This document shows, in pieces, positions 1 to 8,748 of a stretch of 64,000 nt of DNA. Origin of the DNA: Blastopirellula sediminis (GTDB lineage Bacteria > Planctomycetota > Planctomycetia > Pirellulales > Pirellulaceae). Location of the stretch: assembly GCF_020966755.1 (NCBI RefSeq), contig NZ_JAJKFT010000002.1:186001-250000 (forward strand). Direction: 5' to 3'. Numbering within the stretch: the first letter of the stretch is position 1; each line of letters begins with the position of its first letter. A program made the position numbers and the translations under genes. The notes beneath the pieces are model-generated. The model saw nothing but the letters and a program-made list of their open reading frames with translations, was not told the DNA's origin and searched no databases.

Positions 1-2
1 CC

Positions 3-1391
3 AGCAAGCTCGATCCGATCTTCCCGGTCGGTAAGCCAACCGTCGATACCGAAATTGCCCGTACGCTGGCGATGATCGAACAACCGGCGCCCAACTTCGT
101 CGCCGAGGTCGGGCAGTTCTGGACCGAGGATTCGACCGTCGAAGAAGATTTGCACTACCTCTTCTGCTTGTCGCGGATCCCTGGCGAGCGTTCGCCGGAA
201 GTCGTCGCCGCCGAAGCGAAAGCGTGGCTCGCGCTGCACGAAAAGATCGCCGACCAGCGCATGACGATCAGCCAGAACTGGTCGCTCCGCGTCGGCGAAG
301 CTTTTTCGGCCGAACTGCAGCAAACGCCGCAACTGGCCGCGGCGATGCTCGCCAGCGACAACTTTGGCATGCTCGAACATTCCCTCTTCGCATCGTACTT
401 TACGCCGGAGCAGCAAACGGCCGCGGCGACCAAGATCGTCGACGAGAACGACATCGAAGACATCACCGAAAGCTGGCCCGACGCGATGATGCCGCTGGTC
501 GACAAGCTGCCGGAAGCAGAGCGGCTGGAAGTATTGCGTATTCGCTGGGACGACTTCAACATGCGGCATGCGGTGTTGGCTCGCTTGGGCGCGGCCCGCA
601 AGGAAGAGGATCGTCCGCGGTTCATCGAGTCGCTGTTGTCGGCCAGCCCGCAGTCGGTTCTGCTCGCCGCCCAGATCCTGGCCGAGATGCCGAAGGAGAA
701 CGTCTCGGAAGACGAACTGCTCGCCGCGATGAAGGGGCTTCGCTCGGCTTGCATGCCGGGACAACCGCCGGAACAAAGTGCGGCGATCGCCAAGCTGCTC
801 GCCTATTGGACCAACGACGCGTCGACCAACCCGAACGATCCGATGGGGAACCTGGCCGAAGCGTATCAAGGTTGGTTCGATTGGTTCGCCGCCAAGTATC
901 CGGCGCGGAATAAAGAGCTGTTCGCCTACGCCGCCGACGAAGCGAGCTGGAAAACCCGCCTGGCCGACGTCGATTGGGCTTCCGGCAGCGCCCAGCGCGG
1001 GGAAGCGATCTTCGCCGCGCGCGGCTGCAAACAGTGCCATGCGTCGACCGGCCGACTAGGTCCGGGCCTCGACAACATCACCGGCCGATTCCGCCAATTC
1101 GACTTGTTCATGGCGATCGTCGACCCGAATCGGGACGTTTCTCCCTTGTTCCATACGACGCAGTTCATGACCCGCTCCGGCAAGAGCTTTATCGGAACGG
1201 TCGTCTACGAATCGCCGGCCGGCACGCTGATTCAGACCGGTCCTGGCGTCACCGAACGGATCCTGGAAGACGAAATCGTCGTTCGCCGCCCCAGCCGCCA
1301 ATCGATGATGCCGGTCGGTTTGCTGAACGGGGTCGACGACCAGGGGTTGGCCGATTTGTACGCCTATCTACAATCATTGCGTACCAAGTAA
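3..1391 (+). CDS. Cytochrome-c-type heme-binding domain protein (5' partial)
   Basis: The frame is open from the left edge, so the start lies outside the window; the ATG at 72 is probably internal. The visible part is mostly helical without a clear domain, followed from about base 990 by a class I cytochrome c domain. The heme attachment motif CKQCH is encoded at 1026-1040, and a C-terminal 'SMMPVGLL' segment supplies a likely axial Met. This matches the C-terminal heme-binding domain family of planctomycete/verrucomicrobial secreted proteins, usually fused to membrane-bound dehydrogenase or HEAT-like segments. It probably acts in the periplasm in electron transfer. The next gene, a PQQ-like propeller protein, starts 20 bases downstream and fits a redox-related operon. 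The substrate cannot be told. Confidence 0.8.
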   Translation, partial: SKLDPIFPVGKPTVDTEIARTLAMIEQPAPNFVAEVGQFWTEDSTVEEDLHYLFCLSRIPGERSPEVVAAEAKAWLALHEKIADQRMTISQNWSLRVGEAFSAELQQTPQLAAAMLASDNFGMLEHSLFASYFTPEQQTAAATKIVDENDIEDITESWPDAMMPLVDKLPEAERLEVLRIRWDDFNMRHAVLARLGAARKEEDRPRFIESLLSASPQSVLLAAQILAEMPKENVSEDELLAAMKGLRSACMPGQPPEQSAAIAKLLAYWTNDASTNPNDPMGNLAEAYQGWFDWFAAKYPARNKELFAYAADEASWKTRLADVDWASGSAQRGEAIFAARGCKQCHASTGRLGPGLDNITGRFRQFDLFMAIVDPNRDVSPLFHTTQFMTRSGKSFIGTVVYESPAGTLIQTGPGVTERILEDEIVVRRPSRQSMMPVGLLNGVDDQGLADLYAYLQSLRTK

Positions 1392-1411
1392 GAAAATATC
1401 GGGAGCTGCTG

Positions 1412-3118
1412 ATGACCGAACCGGTCGACACAAGTCAAGGAAGCGAAGATTCGACCACCCCGGATCGGGCGCCACGGATGATTCCGCCGCTACGAACCTG
1501 GCTGCTGTGCGGCTTGTTCCTGCTGCTCGCCATTTTCGGCCAGTCGGTCACGGAACTGGGAGACGGTCCGCTCGCCGGCCTGCGCGGCGCCGCGCCGATT
1601 GTGTTTGACGGCGCGGTCGGCAACGTGATGACCTTGATCGGCGCCTTTTTCTTCGTCGCCACGCCGATGATCTGGTTCGCCCTTTTCAGCGGTTACGACA
1701 TCTACGTCCGCATCGCGCCGATTATCTTCTCGCTCACCGTGGTCGGCATCTTCTTCATCTTCTTCAAGATCCAGCATGTCGACGGCGAGATGAAGCCGAA
1801 GTTCGCCTATCGCTTTGCGCCAGTCGCCGACCAAAGGCTGGGCGAGCTGGAAGGGGATGGCGGCGGCGAAGGGCTCAGCACGAAGACGACCGAGCATGAC
1901 TTTCCGCAGTTCCTGGGCCCCGATCGCAACCTGGTCGTGGCCGGTCCGAATCTGAGCGATTGGAACGCCAATCCGCCGCAGGAAGTTTGGCGACGTCCGA
2001 TTGGCGCCGGTTGGTCGAGCTTTTCCGTGGTCGGCGATCTCGCCTACACGATGGAACAGCGCGGCCCGAGCGAATATGTCTCCTGCTACCGCGTTGCTGA
2101 TGGGGAGCCGGTTTGGACCTTCAAGCATGACGCGCGGCATGAGACGGTCCTCGGCTACGTCGGACCGCGGGCGACTCCTCTGATCCACAACGGCAAGGTC
2201 TACGCCGTCGGCGCGACCGCCAAGTTCTTCTGTCTGGATGCGGCGACCGGCAAGCTGCAGTGGGAGCATGACCTGCTTGCCGAGTTTGACGCGACCGTTG
2301 CGCAGGCCGAAGCGATTACGAATTGGGGACGATCGAGTTCACCGCTGCTCTACCCAGGGAAAGAACGCGAGTTGATCATCCTGCCGGCCGGCGGTCCGAC
2401 GCGTGAAGAGTCGACGTCGCTCGTCGCCTACGACGCCGAGAGCGGCGAAAAAGTCTGGACCGGCGGCAAGGAGCCGATCAGCTACGCCTCGGTGAATCTG
2501 TTCCAGCTGGGTGACGAAACGGAAGCGATCATCGTCAACGAAAGCAGCGTCGCAGGGCACAATCCGGAAACCGGCGAGCAGCTCTGGATCACCCCGTGGC
2601 CTGGCAGTTCGGCCGGCGCCGCGAGTTGCTCGCAAGCGGTCGACATCGGCGACGGCAAGATCTTGGTGACCAAAGGTTACGCGATCGGCGCGAAAGTCTT
2701 TTTGATCGAAAAGGGCGCCGACGGCAAGTACGCGGTCAACGACATCTGGGAAGATAATCGTCTGTTGAAAACGAAGTTCACCAACGTCGCGATCAAAGAT
2801 GGCTACATCTACGGCCTGAACGACGGCATCCTCGAATGCGTCACGGCCGAAGATGGCGATCGCCAATGGCGCGAGCGCGGCTTTGGTCACGGCCAGCTGC
2901 TGATGGTCGGCGACAAGCTATTGGTGATGACCGAAGATGGCGAACTGGTCCTGGTCGATGCGACCCCGGACGGTTATCACGAAGCAGGACGCATCCAGGC
3001 GCTGGAAAGCGAGATCTCGCCGAACTGGAACAACCTCTGCATCACCGGCGATTTGCTGCTGGTCCGCAACGCGGAGCAAGCGGCCTGTTATCGGTTGGCG
3101 ACCGAAGAAAAACCGTAG
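1412..3118 (+). CDS. Membrane-anchored PQQ-like beta-propeller protein
   Basis: The product is 568 residues from the ATG at 1412, preceded by a GGGAG ribosome binding site; the frame is open further upstream but that part shadows the previous gene. The first ~130 residues hold three hydrophobic helices ('WLLCGLFLLLAIFG', 'LIGAFFFVATPMIWF', 'IIFSLTVVGIFFIFF'). The rest is a chain of PQQ-type blades with repeated 'G.VYA...D..TGK..W' signatures, as in BamB and quinoprotein dehydrogenases. It starts with the planctomycete 'FPQFLGPDRN' segment common in PQQ-binding-like proteins of this phylum. No quinoprotein catalytic residues can be assigned, so it may be a scaffold, not an enzyme. Likely cotranscribed with the cytochrome-type gene. 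Confidence 0.8.
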   Translation: MTEPVDTSQGSEDSTTPDRAPRMIPPLRTWLLCGLFLLLAIFGQSVTELGDGPLAGLRGAAPIVFDGAVGNVMTLIGAFFFVATPMIWFALFSGYDIYVRIAPIIFSLTVVGIFFIFFKIQHVDGEMKPKFAYRFAPVADQRLGELEGDGGGEGLSTKTTEHDFPQFLGPDRNLVVAGPNLSDWNANPPQEVWRRPIGAGWSSFSVVGDLAYTMEQRGPSEYVSCYRVADGEPVWTFKHDARHETVLGYVGPRATPLIHNGKVYAVGATAKFFCLDAATGKLQWEHDLLAEFDATVAQAEAITNWGRSSSPLLYPGKERELIILPAGGPTREESTSLVAYDAESGEKVWTGGKEPISYASVNLFQLGDETEAIIVNESSVAGHNPETGEQLWITPWPGSSAGAASCSQAVDIGDGKILVTKGYAIGAKVFLIEKGADGKYAVNDIWEDNRLLKTKFTNVAIKDGYIYGLNDGILECVTAEDGDRQWRERGFGHGQLLMVGDKLLVMTEDGELVLVDATPDGYHEAGRIQALESEISPNWNNLCITGDLLLVRNAEQAACYRLATEEKP

Positions 3119-3182
3119 GGCAGGCCGTGCCTGCCGAATGCAAAACGCCCGCAGTAAGAGCGGCAGGCACGGCCTGCCCTAC
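3117..3182. repeat. Long inverted repeat, likely bidirectional terminator or REP-like element
   Basis: Two nearly perfect 21-base arms (TAGGGCAGGCCGTGCCTGCC type) flank a ~23-base loop, starting on the stop codon of the propeller gene and ending 6 bases before the end of the convergent acyltransferase gene. The arms are themselves partly palindromic. The place between convergent genes suits transcription termination; there is no clear U tract. Confidence 0.75.
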
Positions 3183-3188
3183 GATGCA

Positions 3189-4325
3189 TCAAAACTTCTG
3201 CGCCAACAACCACTCTTCAATCATCACATGCTGAATCATCGGCGCCCTTAACAGCGCCGCTCGCTCCGGCAGTAGATTCTTCAGCCAGGGACGATTCACG
3301 AAGGTCGAGAGCGTGCGCGAGCCCAAGCTGCCCTTGGTTTGAATCTGCACGTTGTCGGCCAGACGGTGATAGGTGGCTGGGATGATGTTCGGGCCGGGGC
3401 CGATGTGGATGATCGTTTCGGTCCCGCTGCGCAAGGTCTCGTAGACGACCGCCCAGAGTAGCTGCGGTTGATCGACCCAGCGGTAGATCGTGTCGCGGAG
3501 GTTGATTTCGTCATAGCTCCGCTTGCCGGTCACGAGCGACAAGACCGGCGGCTGCGGCGGCTTCAGGCCGCTTTTCATCTTCGCCATGAACATCGCCGCG
3601 CGGGTGTTGATGCTGTTGCGCCAGATCAGCGGCGTGTGCATCGGGGGCCAGCGATGTTCGTTCACTTTGAAGAAGACGCGACACGGCAGCCGCTCGGCTA
3701 ACTTCTCGCGACAGCGATCGAGCGCCGTCCCTTCGCCGATCAGCAGCACTGAGTTCGGAGAGAGGACCGCCGAGACCCCGATCAGCTCGTCCCCTTCTTG
3801 ATTCGTTTCGATGCAGCACTGCTGCACCAGCTTGAGCGGCAGCTCTTGCTTGCGGCAGAAGACGACCGCCAGTTGGCAGCCATGGGCCAGACTGGCCGTA
3901 TCGTCCGCCATGGCGGTGGTGATGCCGACGGCGTCTTCCACGCTCAATGCGCCCGAAGCGCAAAGGGCGACGATCTCGCCCAGGCTATAGCCGAAGAAGT
4001 ACTGCGACTGTTCGATCTCGACATAAAAGAGCTCACGCAGGATATCGAGATGCGCCAGTTCGGCGCCGATAATCAGCGCGATCGCATCGGCATAGGCGTT
4101 CAGGCCAACTTCCTCACGAGCTTCGACGCGGCGGATTAGATCGATCTTTCGCCCGACGTTCTGGCTGGCGATCTCCCCGCACTCAACCAGACGGCGGCGC
4201 ATGATCGGGCCATATTCCGGGTGCGCCAGCAACTCGGGCGTGCTGCCGAGGTTTTCAAAGTTGTAGCCGCGAAACGCGAAACAGGTCGTGCTCAAGCGGT
4301 TAAACGGCGGCGGGGAGTTCGGCAT
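3189..4325 (-). CDS. Malonyl-CoA:ACP transacylase-like acyltransferase
   Basis: The product is 378 residues from the ATG at 4325; the frame can be extended to 4430 but that stretch is low-complexity and unlike the family. The nucleophile elbow GYSLGE is that of the FabD/polyketide acyltransferase fold (GxSxGE), and 'IIHIGPGPNIIP' resembles the conserved His-containing segment near the end of such domains. The N-terminus 'CFAFRGYNFENLG' resembles the 'FpGQG' opening of acyltransferase domains but lacks the canonical form. It is a stand-alone AT with no ketosynthase or ACP gene visible nearby, and is transcribed away from the cofactor cluster. The acyl substrate is unknown. Confidence 0.72.
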   Translation of the reverse strand: MPNSPPPFNRLSTTCFAFRGYNFENLGSTPELLAHPEYGPIMRRRLVECGEIASQNVGRKIDLIRRVEAREEVGLNAYADAIALIIGAELAHLDILRELFYVEIEQSQYFFGYSLGEIVALCASGALSVEDAVGITTAMADDTASLAHGCQLAVVFCRKQELPLKLVQQCCIETNQEGDELIGVSAVLSPNSVLLIGEGTALDRCREKLAERLPCRVFFKVNEHRWPPMHTPLIWRNSINTRAAMFMAKMKSGLKPPQPPVLSLVTGKRSYDEINLRDTIYRWVDQPQLLWAVVYETLRSGTETIIHIGPGPNIIPATYHRLADNVQIQTKGSLGSRTLSTFVNRPWLKNLLPERAALLRAPMIQHVMIEEWLLAQKF

Positions 4326-4491
4326 GCGGGCTAGTGCTGGTTGTCGAGGAAGCGGCGGCGTATCAGAATGAGATATTAGCCGCGTTGCGGTCGGCGCTGA
4401 TGGGGCTGCGCCAACCTCTTTTGCAACCATACTATACAGCTGACCCCGTTGTTGGCGCCCCCCAGGGACATTCGACTTGCCGCTGAGGCCT

Positions 4492-5277
4492 ATGCCCGAT
4501 TTGACCGGAAAAATCGCCGTCGTTACCGGCTCGTCCAGCGGAATTGGACGTGCTACGGCGCTACGTCTGGCGGCCTGTGGCGCCAGCGTCGTAGTTCACG
4601 CGGCGAAAAACCGGTCCGGCGCGAGTGAGGTCTGCGACGAGATTCGCCGCTTGGGGGGGAATGCCGAGGCGATTTTCTGCGACTTCCGCGACGCCGCCGA
4701 CCGCTTGCGGTTTGTCGAAGCGGCATGGAACGTTTGGGGCGGCGTTGACTGTTGGGTGAACAATGCCGGCGCCGACGTCCTGACCGGCGCAGACAAAGAG
4801 CTCTCCTTCGCCGACAAGCTAAAGCTGCTCTGGCAGGTCGACGTCGAGTCGACGATCGAGCTGTCGCGCGAAGTAGGACGACGGATGATCGACCAGCAGC
4901 GCGCTGGCGCGGCGATCGTCAACATCGGCTGGGATCAGTCGGAGCGCGGCATGGAAGGGGAGAGCGGCGAGATGTTCGCCGCCACCAAGTCGGCGATCAC
5001 GGCCTTCAGCCGGAGTCTGGCTCGTTCGCTCGCGCCGCAGGTGCGCGTCAATGTGGTGGCGCCGGGCTGGATTAAAACCTCGTGGGGCGAAACGGCGAGC
5101 GACGTGTGGAGTCGCCGCGCGATCGCCGAGTCGCTGCTGCAGCGGTGGGGAACGCCGGACGATGTCGCGGCGGCGATTGCGTTTCTCGTTTCGCCGGAGA
5201 GCGCGTTCATCACCGGGCACGTGCTGCCGGTTAACGGCGGGCTGAACCATTCGCATCTTCCCGAGCGGGGCCAGTAA
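4492..5277 (+). CDS. SDR-family protein with altered catalytic residues, in H4MPT cluster
   Basis: A short-chain dehydrogenase/reductase fold of 261 residues from the ATG at 4492 (a TTG at 4477 would add five residues). The cofactor-binding TGSSSGIG motif is at residues 12-19, and the NNAG motif is present. The catalytic Tyr of YxxxK is Phe162 (FAATK, Lys166 kept), and the usual 'NISS' serine region reads NIGWDQS, with no Ser 13 residues before position 162. The gene overlaps the next one by a single base (TAATG) and heads a run of pterin-cofactor genes, so a pteridine or dihydromethanopterin reductase-like role is plausible. The missing Tyr means either unusual chemistry or a non-catalytic role. 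Confidence 0.8.
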   Translation: MPDLTGKIAVVTGSSSGIGRATALRLAACGASVVVHAAKNRSGASEVCDEIRRLGGNAEAIFCDFRDAADRLRFVEAAWNVWGGVDCWVNNAGADVLTGADKELSFADKLKLLWQVDVESTIELSREVGRRMIDQQRAGAAIVNIGWDQSERGMEGESGEMFAATKSAITAFSRSLARSLAPQVRVNVVAPGWIKTSWGETASDVWSRRAIAESLLQRWGTPDDVAAAIAFLVSPESAFITGHVLPVNGGLNHSHLPERGQ

Positions 5278-6680
5278 TGTCGGCCGCGCAAATTCATTTC
5301 GTCACCGGTCGTCTGGCCGAGCCAGCGCTGCGCTCGATCCTGGCCGATCTCGCGCCGCGGATCGGTTTTGGCTATAGCGTCCAGACGATGAACATCACCG
5401 TCGCCGCCCTGATGACCGCCGATTGGGTCGCCGCGCGGCTGGAAGTTCCCCCAGGCTCGACGCAAGTGATGGTGACCGGCTATTGCCTGGGAGATCTGGC
5501 GGTGATCGCCGCGAAGGCCGGCGTCCCGGTCGAGCGCGGGCCGAAAGATCTGCGTTTGCTCCCTGCTTACTTTGGCGAAAGCAACCGCGGCGAAGACTAC
5601 GGCGCCTATGACATCCAGATCGTCGCCGAGATCAATCACGCCGCCAGCTTCTCGCTCGAAGACTTGCAGGCCGAAGGTTTGCGGCTCGCGAAAGATGGCG
5701 CCGACCTGATCGACGTCGGCTGCGATCCTGGCGCCACTTGGGAGGGCGTTGCTGACGCCGTAAAGGCGCTGCGTGACGCGGGACTGCGCGTTTCAATCGA
5801 CAGTCTCAACCCGGTCGAGATCGCCGCCGCGGTAAAGGCAGGCGCCGAACTGGTTCTCTCAGTCAATTCCTCCAACGTCGCTCACGCCGCCGAGTGGGGC
5901 TGCGAAGTGGTCGTCATCCCGGACGATCCAAAAACGCTCGCCGGTTTGGACGAGACGATCGCGTGGCTCGAACAACATGGCGTTCGCTATCGCATCGATC
6001 CGATTCTGGAGCCGATCTCATTCGGGTTCGCGGAAAGTCTGGCGCGGTATGTCGATGTTCGCCGTCGTTATCCCGCGGCCGAGATCTTCATGGGAATCGG
6101 CAATCTGACCGAACTGACTGACGTCGACTCGGCCGGCGTCAACACGCTGCTCCTTGGTTTTTGCCAGGAACTGGGAATCCGGGGCGTGCTGACGACGCAG
6201 GTGATCAACTGGGCCCGGACCAGCGTGAAAGAATGCGATCTGGCCCGGCGACTGATGCATTACGCCGTTCAGCAAAAGGTATTGCCGAAGCGGATCGAAC
6301 CGCAACTGGTAACGCTGCGGGACGAGCGAGTCGTCTACGAGTCGAACGAAGATCTCGAGCGACTTGCTGCGACAATCCGCGACAACAACTACCGGCTGTT
6401 CGCCGACGGCGAGTCGCTCCACTTGGTGAGTCGCGATCTGCATCTCACCTCCACCGATCCGTTTGAGCTGTTCGCCCAGCTGATGGTAACGGCGCCGACC
6501 AACGTCGACCCGTCGCACGCGTTTTACCTTGGCTTTGAGCTCTGCAAGGCGCTGACCGCCAACCAACTGAGCAAACAATATCGCCAGGACGAATCGCTCG
6601 ATTGGGGCTATCTGACGCAAGCGGAAAAGCTCCACCGCTTGGCTCGCGGTAAGAAGAGTGCGCCGGAGGAAGAGTCATGA
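5277..6680 (+). CDS. Dihydropteroate synthase-like protein (DUF6513-type plus pterin-binding domain)
   Basis: A 467-residue protein whose start overlaps the previous stop (TAATG). The first ~120 residues ('HFVTGRLAEPALR', 'GFGYSVQTMNITVAALMT') match the N-terminal domain of DHPS-related proteins found with H4MPT genes. Residues ~125-370 are a TIM-barrel pterin-binding domain: 'IVAEINHAA', 'GADLIDVGCDPGA', 'VSIDSLNPVEI' and 'ELVLSVNSSN' parallel the beta strands of FolP. Family knowledge suggests it joins a pterin to an aminobenzoate-derived partner during tetrahydromethanopterin synthesis. It is followed with a 4-base overlap by pabB and, four genes on, by beta-RFAP synthase, which makes the ribosylated aminobenzoate substrate. 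Confidence 0.87.
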   Translation: MSAAQIHFVTGRLAEPALRSILADLAPRIGFGYSVQTMNITVAALMTADWVAARLEVPPGSTQVMVTGYCLGDLAVIAAKAGVPVERGPKDLRLLPAYFGESNRGEDYGAYDIQIVAEINHAASFSLEDLQAEGLRLAKDGADLIDVGCDPGATWEGVADAVKALRDAGLRVSIDSLNPVEIAAAVKAGAELVLSVNSSNVAHAAEWGCEVVVIPDDPKTLAGLDETIAWLEQHGVRYRIDPILEPISFGFAESLARYVDVRRRYPAAEIFMGIGNLTELTDVDSAGVNTLLLGFCQELGIRGVLTTQVINWARTSVKECDLARRLMHYAVQQKVLPKRIEPQLVTLRDERVVYESNEDLERLAATIRDNNYRLFADGESLHLVSRDLHLTSTDPFELFAQLMVTAPTNVDPSHAFYLGFELCKALTANQLSKQYRQDESLDWGYLTQAEKLHRLARGKKSAPEEES

Positions 6681-8083
6681 ACGACCCTGCGCCGGTGATC
6701 GTGCCGCTCCCCAATTTCGACGTCGTCGCCGCGTGGGAAAAGCTGCGCGAAGCGCCCCGCTGTTTGTTCCTCGACAGCGCGCTGCAGCATGTACGCCTTG
6801 GCCGGTATAGCTTTCTAACGGCTGATCCCTGGGCGTGGTTTGTCGAGCAGGAAGGTAGCCTGCCAGAGATCGCCGCACTGCTCAAACAGTTCGAGACGCC
6901 GACGATCGCCGGCTTGCCGCCGTTTCAGGGTGGCGCCGCAGGCTTGTTCGGCTACGAGTTTGGCGCCGCCTTTGAAGGGGTTGCGCCCGCGGAGTACGAC
7001 GAGTTCTCGCTACCGCAGTTGGCGATCGGCTTTTACGACGTGGTGATCGGCGTGGATCATGCCAGCGGCGACGCCTGGTTGATCTCGCAAGGGTTTCCCG
7101 AGACGAACAAAAAGAAGCGGAAAGTACGGGCTCAACAGCGGGCCGATCAGTTCCTCCATTGGCTACAAGTGGGCGTTTCGCCGGAAGAAGCGAAGCGAAC
7201 CAAAACGCCGTCGCCGCTCTCGGCCGATAAGCTGGCGCCGCAGTTCGCCACGCCGCACGCCGGGGTGACCAGCAGCTTTTCGCAATCGGCGTATCTCGCC
7301 GCGGTCGAGCGGTCGGTCGAATATGTCCGGGCCGGCGACATCTTTCAGGTCAATCTGTCGCAGCGGTTGTTGCACCCGGCCGTGACTGATCCGGCGACGC
7401 TATATCGCAGCTTGCGAACCTGCAACGCGGCGCCGTTCGCCTCGTACTTTGACATGGACGATGCGACCTTGCTGAGCGCATCGCCGGAGCGATTCGTCCA
7501 GGTCCGCGGCCGGAAGGTCGAAACGCGGCCGATCAAAGGAACCCGGCGCCGCAGCGGACGCCCCGAGTGGGATATGTACGCCGGGGGCGATTTGCTGGCG
7601 AGCGAGAAAGATCGGGCCGAAAACATTATGATCGTCGACCTGATGCGCAACGACCTGTCGCGGGTTTGTCAGGACGAGAGCGTCGCGGTGACCGAGTTGT
7701 GCGTGCTGGAGCAATACGCGACGGTGCAGCATCTGGTCTCGACGATCGTCGCCAACCTGCGCGACGATGCGAGCCCGATCGATCTGCTGCCAGCCGCGTT
7801 CCCCGGCGGTTCGATCACCGGCGCCCCCAAGATCCGCGCGATGCAGATCATCGCCGAGCTCGAACCAACCGTTCGCGGCCCTTACTGCGGTTCGTTAGGA
7901 TACATGGGGCTGGACGGGACGATCGACCTGAACATCCTCATTCGGACCGTCACCGCGGCTCGCGGGTGGTGGCAATTCCCAGTTGGCGGCGGACTGGTCG
8001 TCCAAAGCGATCCGCAGCGCGAATACGAAGAAACCTGGCACAAAGCGGCCGGCATCCTGCAAGCGATCGCCGCACTTTCATGA
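6677..8083 (+). CDS. pabB: Aminodeoxychorismate/anthranilate synthase component I
   Basis: A 468-residue chorismate-binding enzyme starting inside the previous gene's end (ATGA overlap). Conserved landmarks include 'GDIFQVNLSQRL', 'SASPERFVQ', 'TRPIKGTRRR' (the PIKGT lysine typical of PabB-type enzymes), 'AENIMIVDLMRNDLSRVC' and 'PGGSITGAPK'. With the glutaminase encoded next it converts chorismate to 4-amino-4-deoxychorismate. TrpE cannot be excluded by sequence alone, but the PIKGT motif and the pterin-cofactor context favour p-aminobenzoate formation. The product would feed beta-RFAP synthase and folate-type enzymes. Confidence 0.92.
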   Translation: MNDPAPVIVPLPNFDVVAAWEKLREAPRCLFLDSALQHVRLGRYSFLTADPWAWFVEQEGSLPEIAALLKQFETPTIAGLPPFQGGAAGLFGYEFGAAFEGVAPAEYDEFSLPQLAIGFYDVVIGVDHASGDAWLISQGFPETNKKKRKVRAQQRADQFLHWLQVGVSPEEAKRTKTPSPLSADKLAPQFATPHAGVTSSFSQSAYLAAVERSVEYVRAGDIFQVNLSQRLLHPAVTDPATLYRSLRTCNAAPFASYFDMDDATLLSASPERFVQVRGRKVETRPIKGTRRRSGRPEWDMYAGGDLLASEKDRAENIMIVDLMRNDLSRVCQDESVAVTELCVLEQYATVQHLVSTIVANLRDDASPIDLLPAAFPGGSITGAPKIRAMQIIAELEPTVRGPYCGSLGYMGLDGTIDLNILIRTVTAARGWWQFPVGGGLVVQSDPQREYEETWHKAAGILQAIAALS

Positions 8084-8739
8084 TCCTGGTCATCGACAAC
8101 TACGACAGCTTCGTCAACAACCTGGCTCGGTATTTTCGCCTCTGGAGCCAGGAGACGATCGTCGTGCGCAATGATGCGATCGACCTGGAAAGCATCCGCG
8201 AGTTGGATCCCGACGCGATCGTCTTGTCGCCGGGACCATGTACTCCGGACGAAGCCGGCGTTTCGCTCGAAGTGGTCCGCGAGTTCGTCTGCACGACGCC
8301 GATGCTGGGAGTTTGCCTTGGCCATCAAACGATCGCGCAGGCGCTCGGCGGCAAGGTAGTACGCTCGTTTGAGCCGATGCACGGCCGCGCGTCGATCATC
8401 CGGCATGATCATGATCCGCTGTTTGCCGGAATGCCCGACTCGATTCGCGTCGGGCGGTATCATTCGCTGATCGTCGAACAAAAGACGCTGCCGACCTGCC
8501 TTCGAACGATCGCCGCGGCCGAAGATCGCTCGATCATGGCGTTTCGGCATTTGACGCGACCGGTCTACGGCGTGCAGTTTCATCCCGAGTCGATCCTGAC
8601 CGAGCAGGGCTTCGCGATGATCGGCAACTTTTTGAAGACGGTCGAGATCGAAGCTCGCATGCGGAGTAACGTTCCGAGTGATGCGGCGCCGAGTACGCCC
8701 CCGGATCAGTTTTCGACCGACGTTCCTTTCTACTACTAG
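8080..8739 (+). CDS. pabA: Aminodeoxychorismate/anthranilate synthase glutaminase component
   Basis: A class I glutamine amidotransferase of 219 residues. It starts at the ATG at 8080, overlapping the pabB stop by four bases, with the family opening 'MILVIDNYDSFV'. The catalytic triad is visible: Cys in 'MLGVCLGHQ' and His-x-Glu in 'YGVQFHPES'. The oxyanion region 'LSPGPCTPDEAG' is also conserved. It supplies ammonia from glutamine to PabB. A ~20-residue C-terminal tail after the domain looks disordered. Confidence 0.93.
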   Translation: MILVIDNYDSFVNNLARYFRLWSQETIVVRNDAIDLESIRELDPDAIVLSPGPCTPDEAGVSLEVVREFVCTTPMLGVCLGHQTIAQALGGKVVRSFEPMHGRASIIRHDHDPLFAGMPDSIRVGRYHSLIVEQKTLPTCLRTIAAAEDRSIMAFRHLTRPVYGVQFHPESILTEQGFAMIGNFLKTVEIEARMRSNVPSDAAPSTPPDQFSTDVPFYY

Positions 8740-8748
8740 GCGAGATCG

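Noticed and set aside
3117-3182. CRISPR-like array from repeated GGCAGGCC sequence
   Set aside because: Only a single inverted pair, with no regular direct repeats or spacers.
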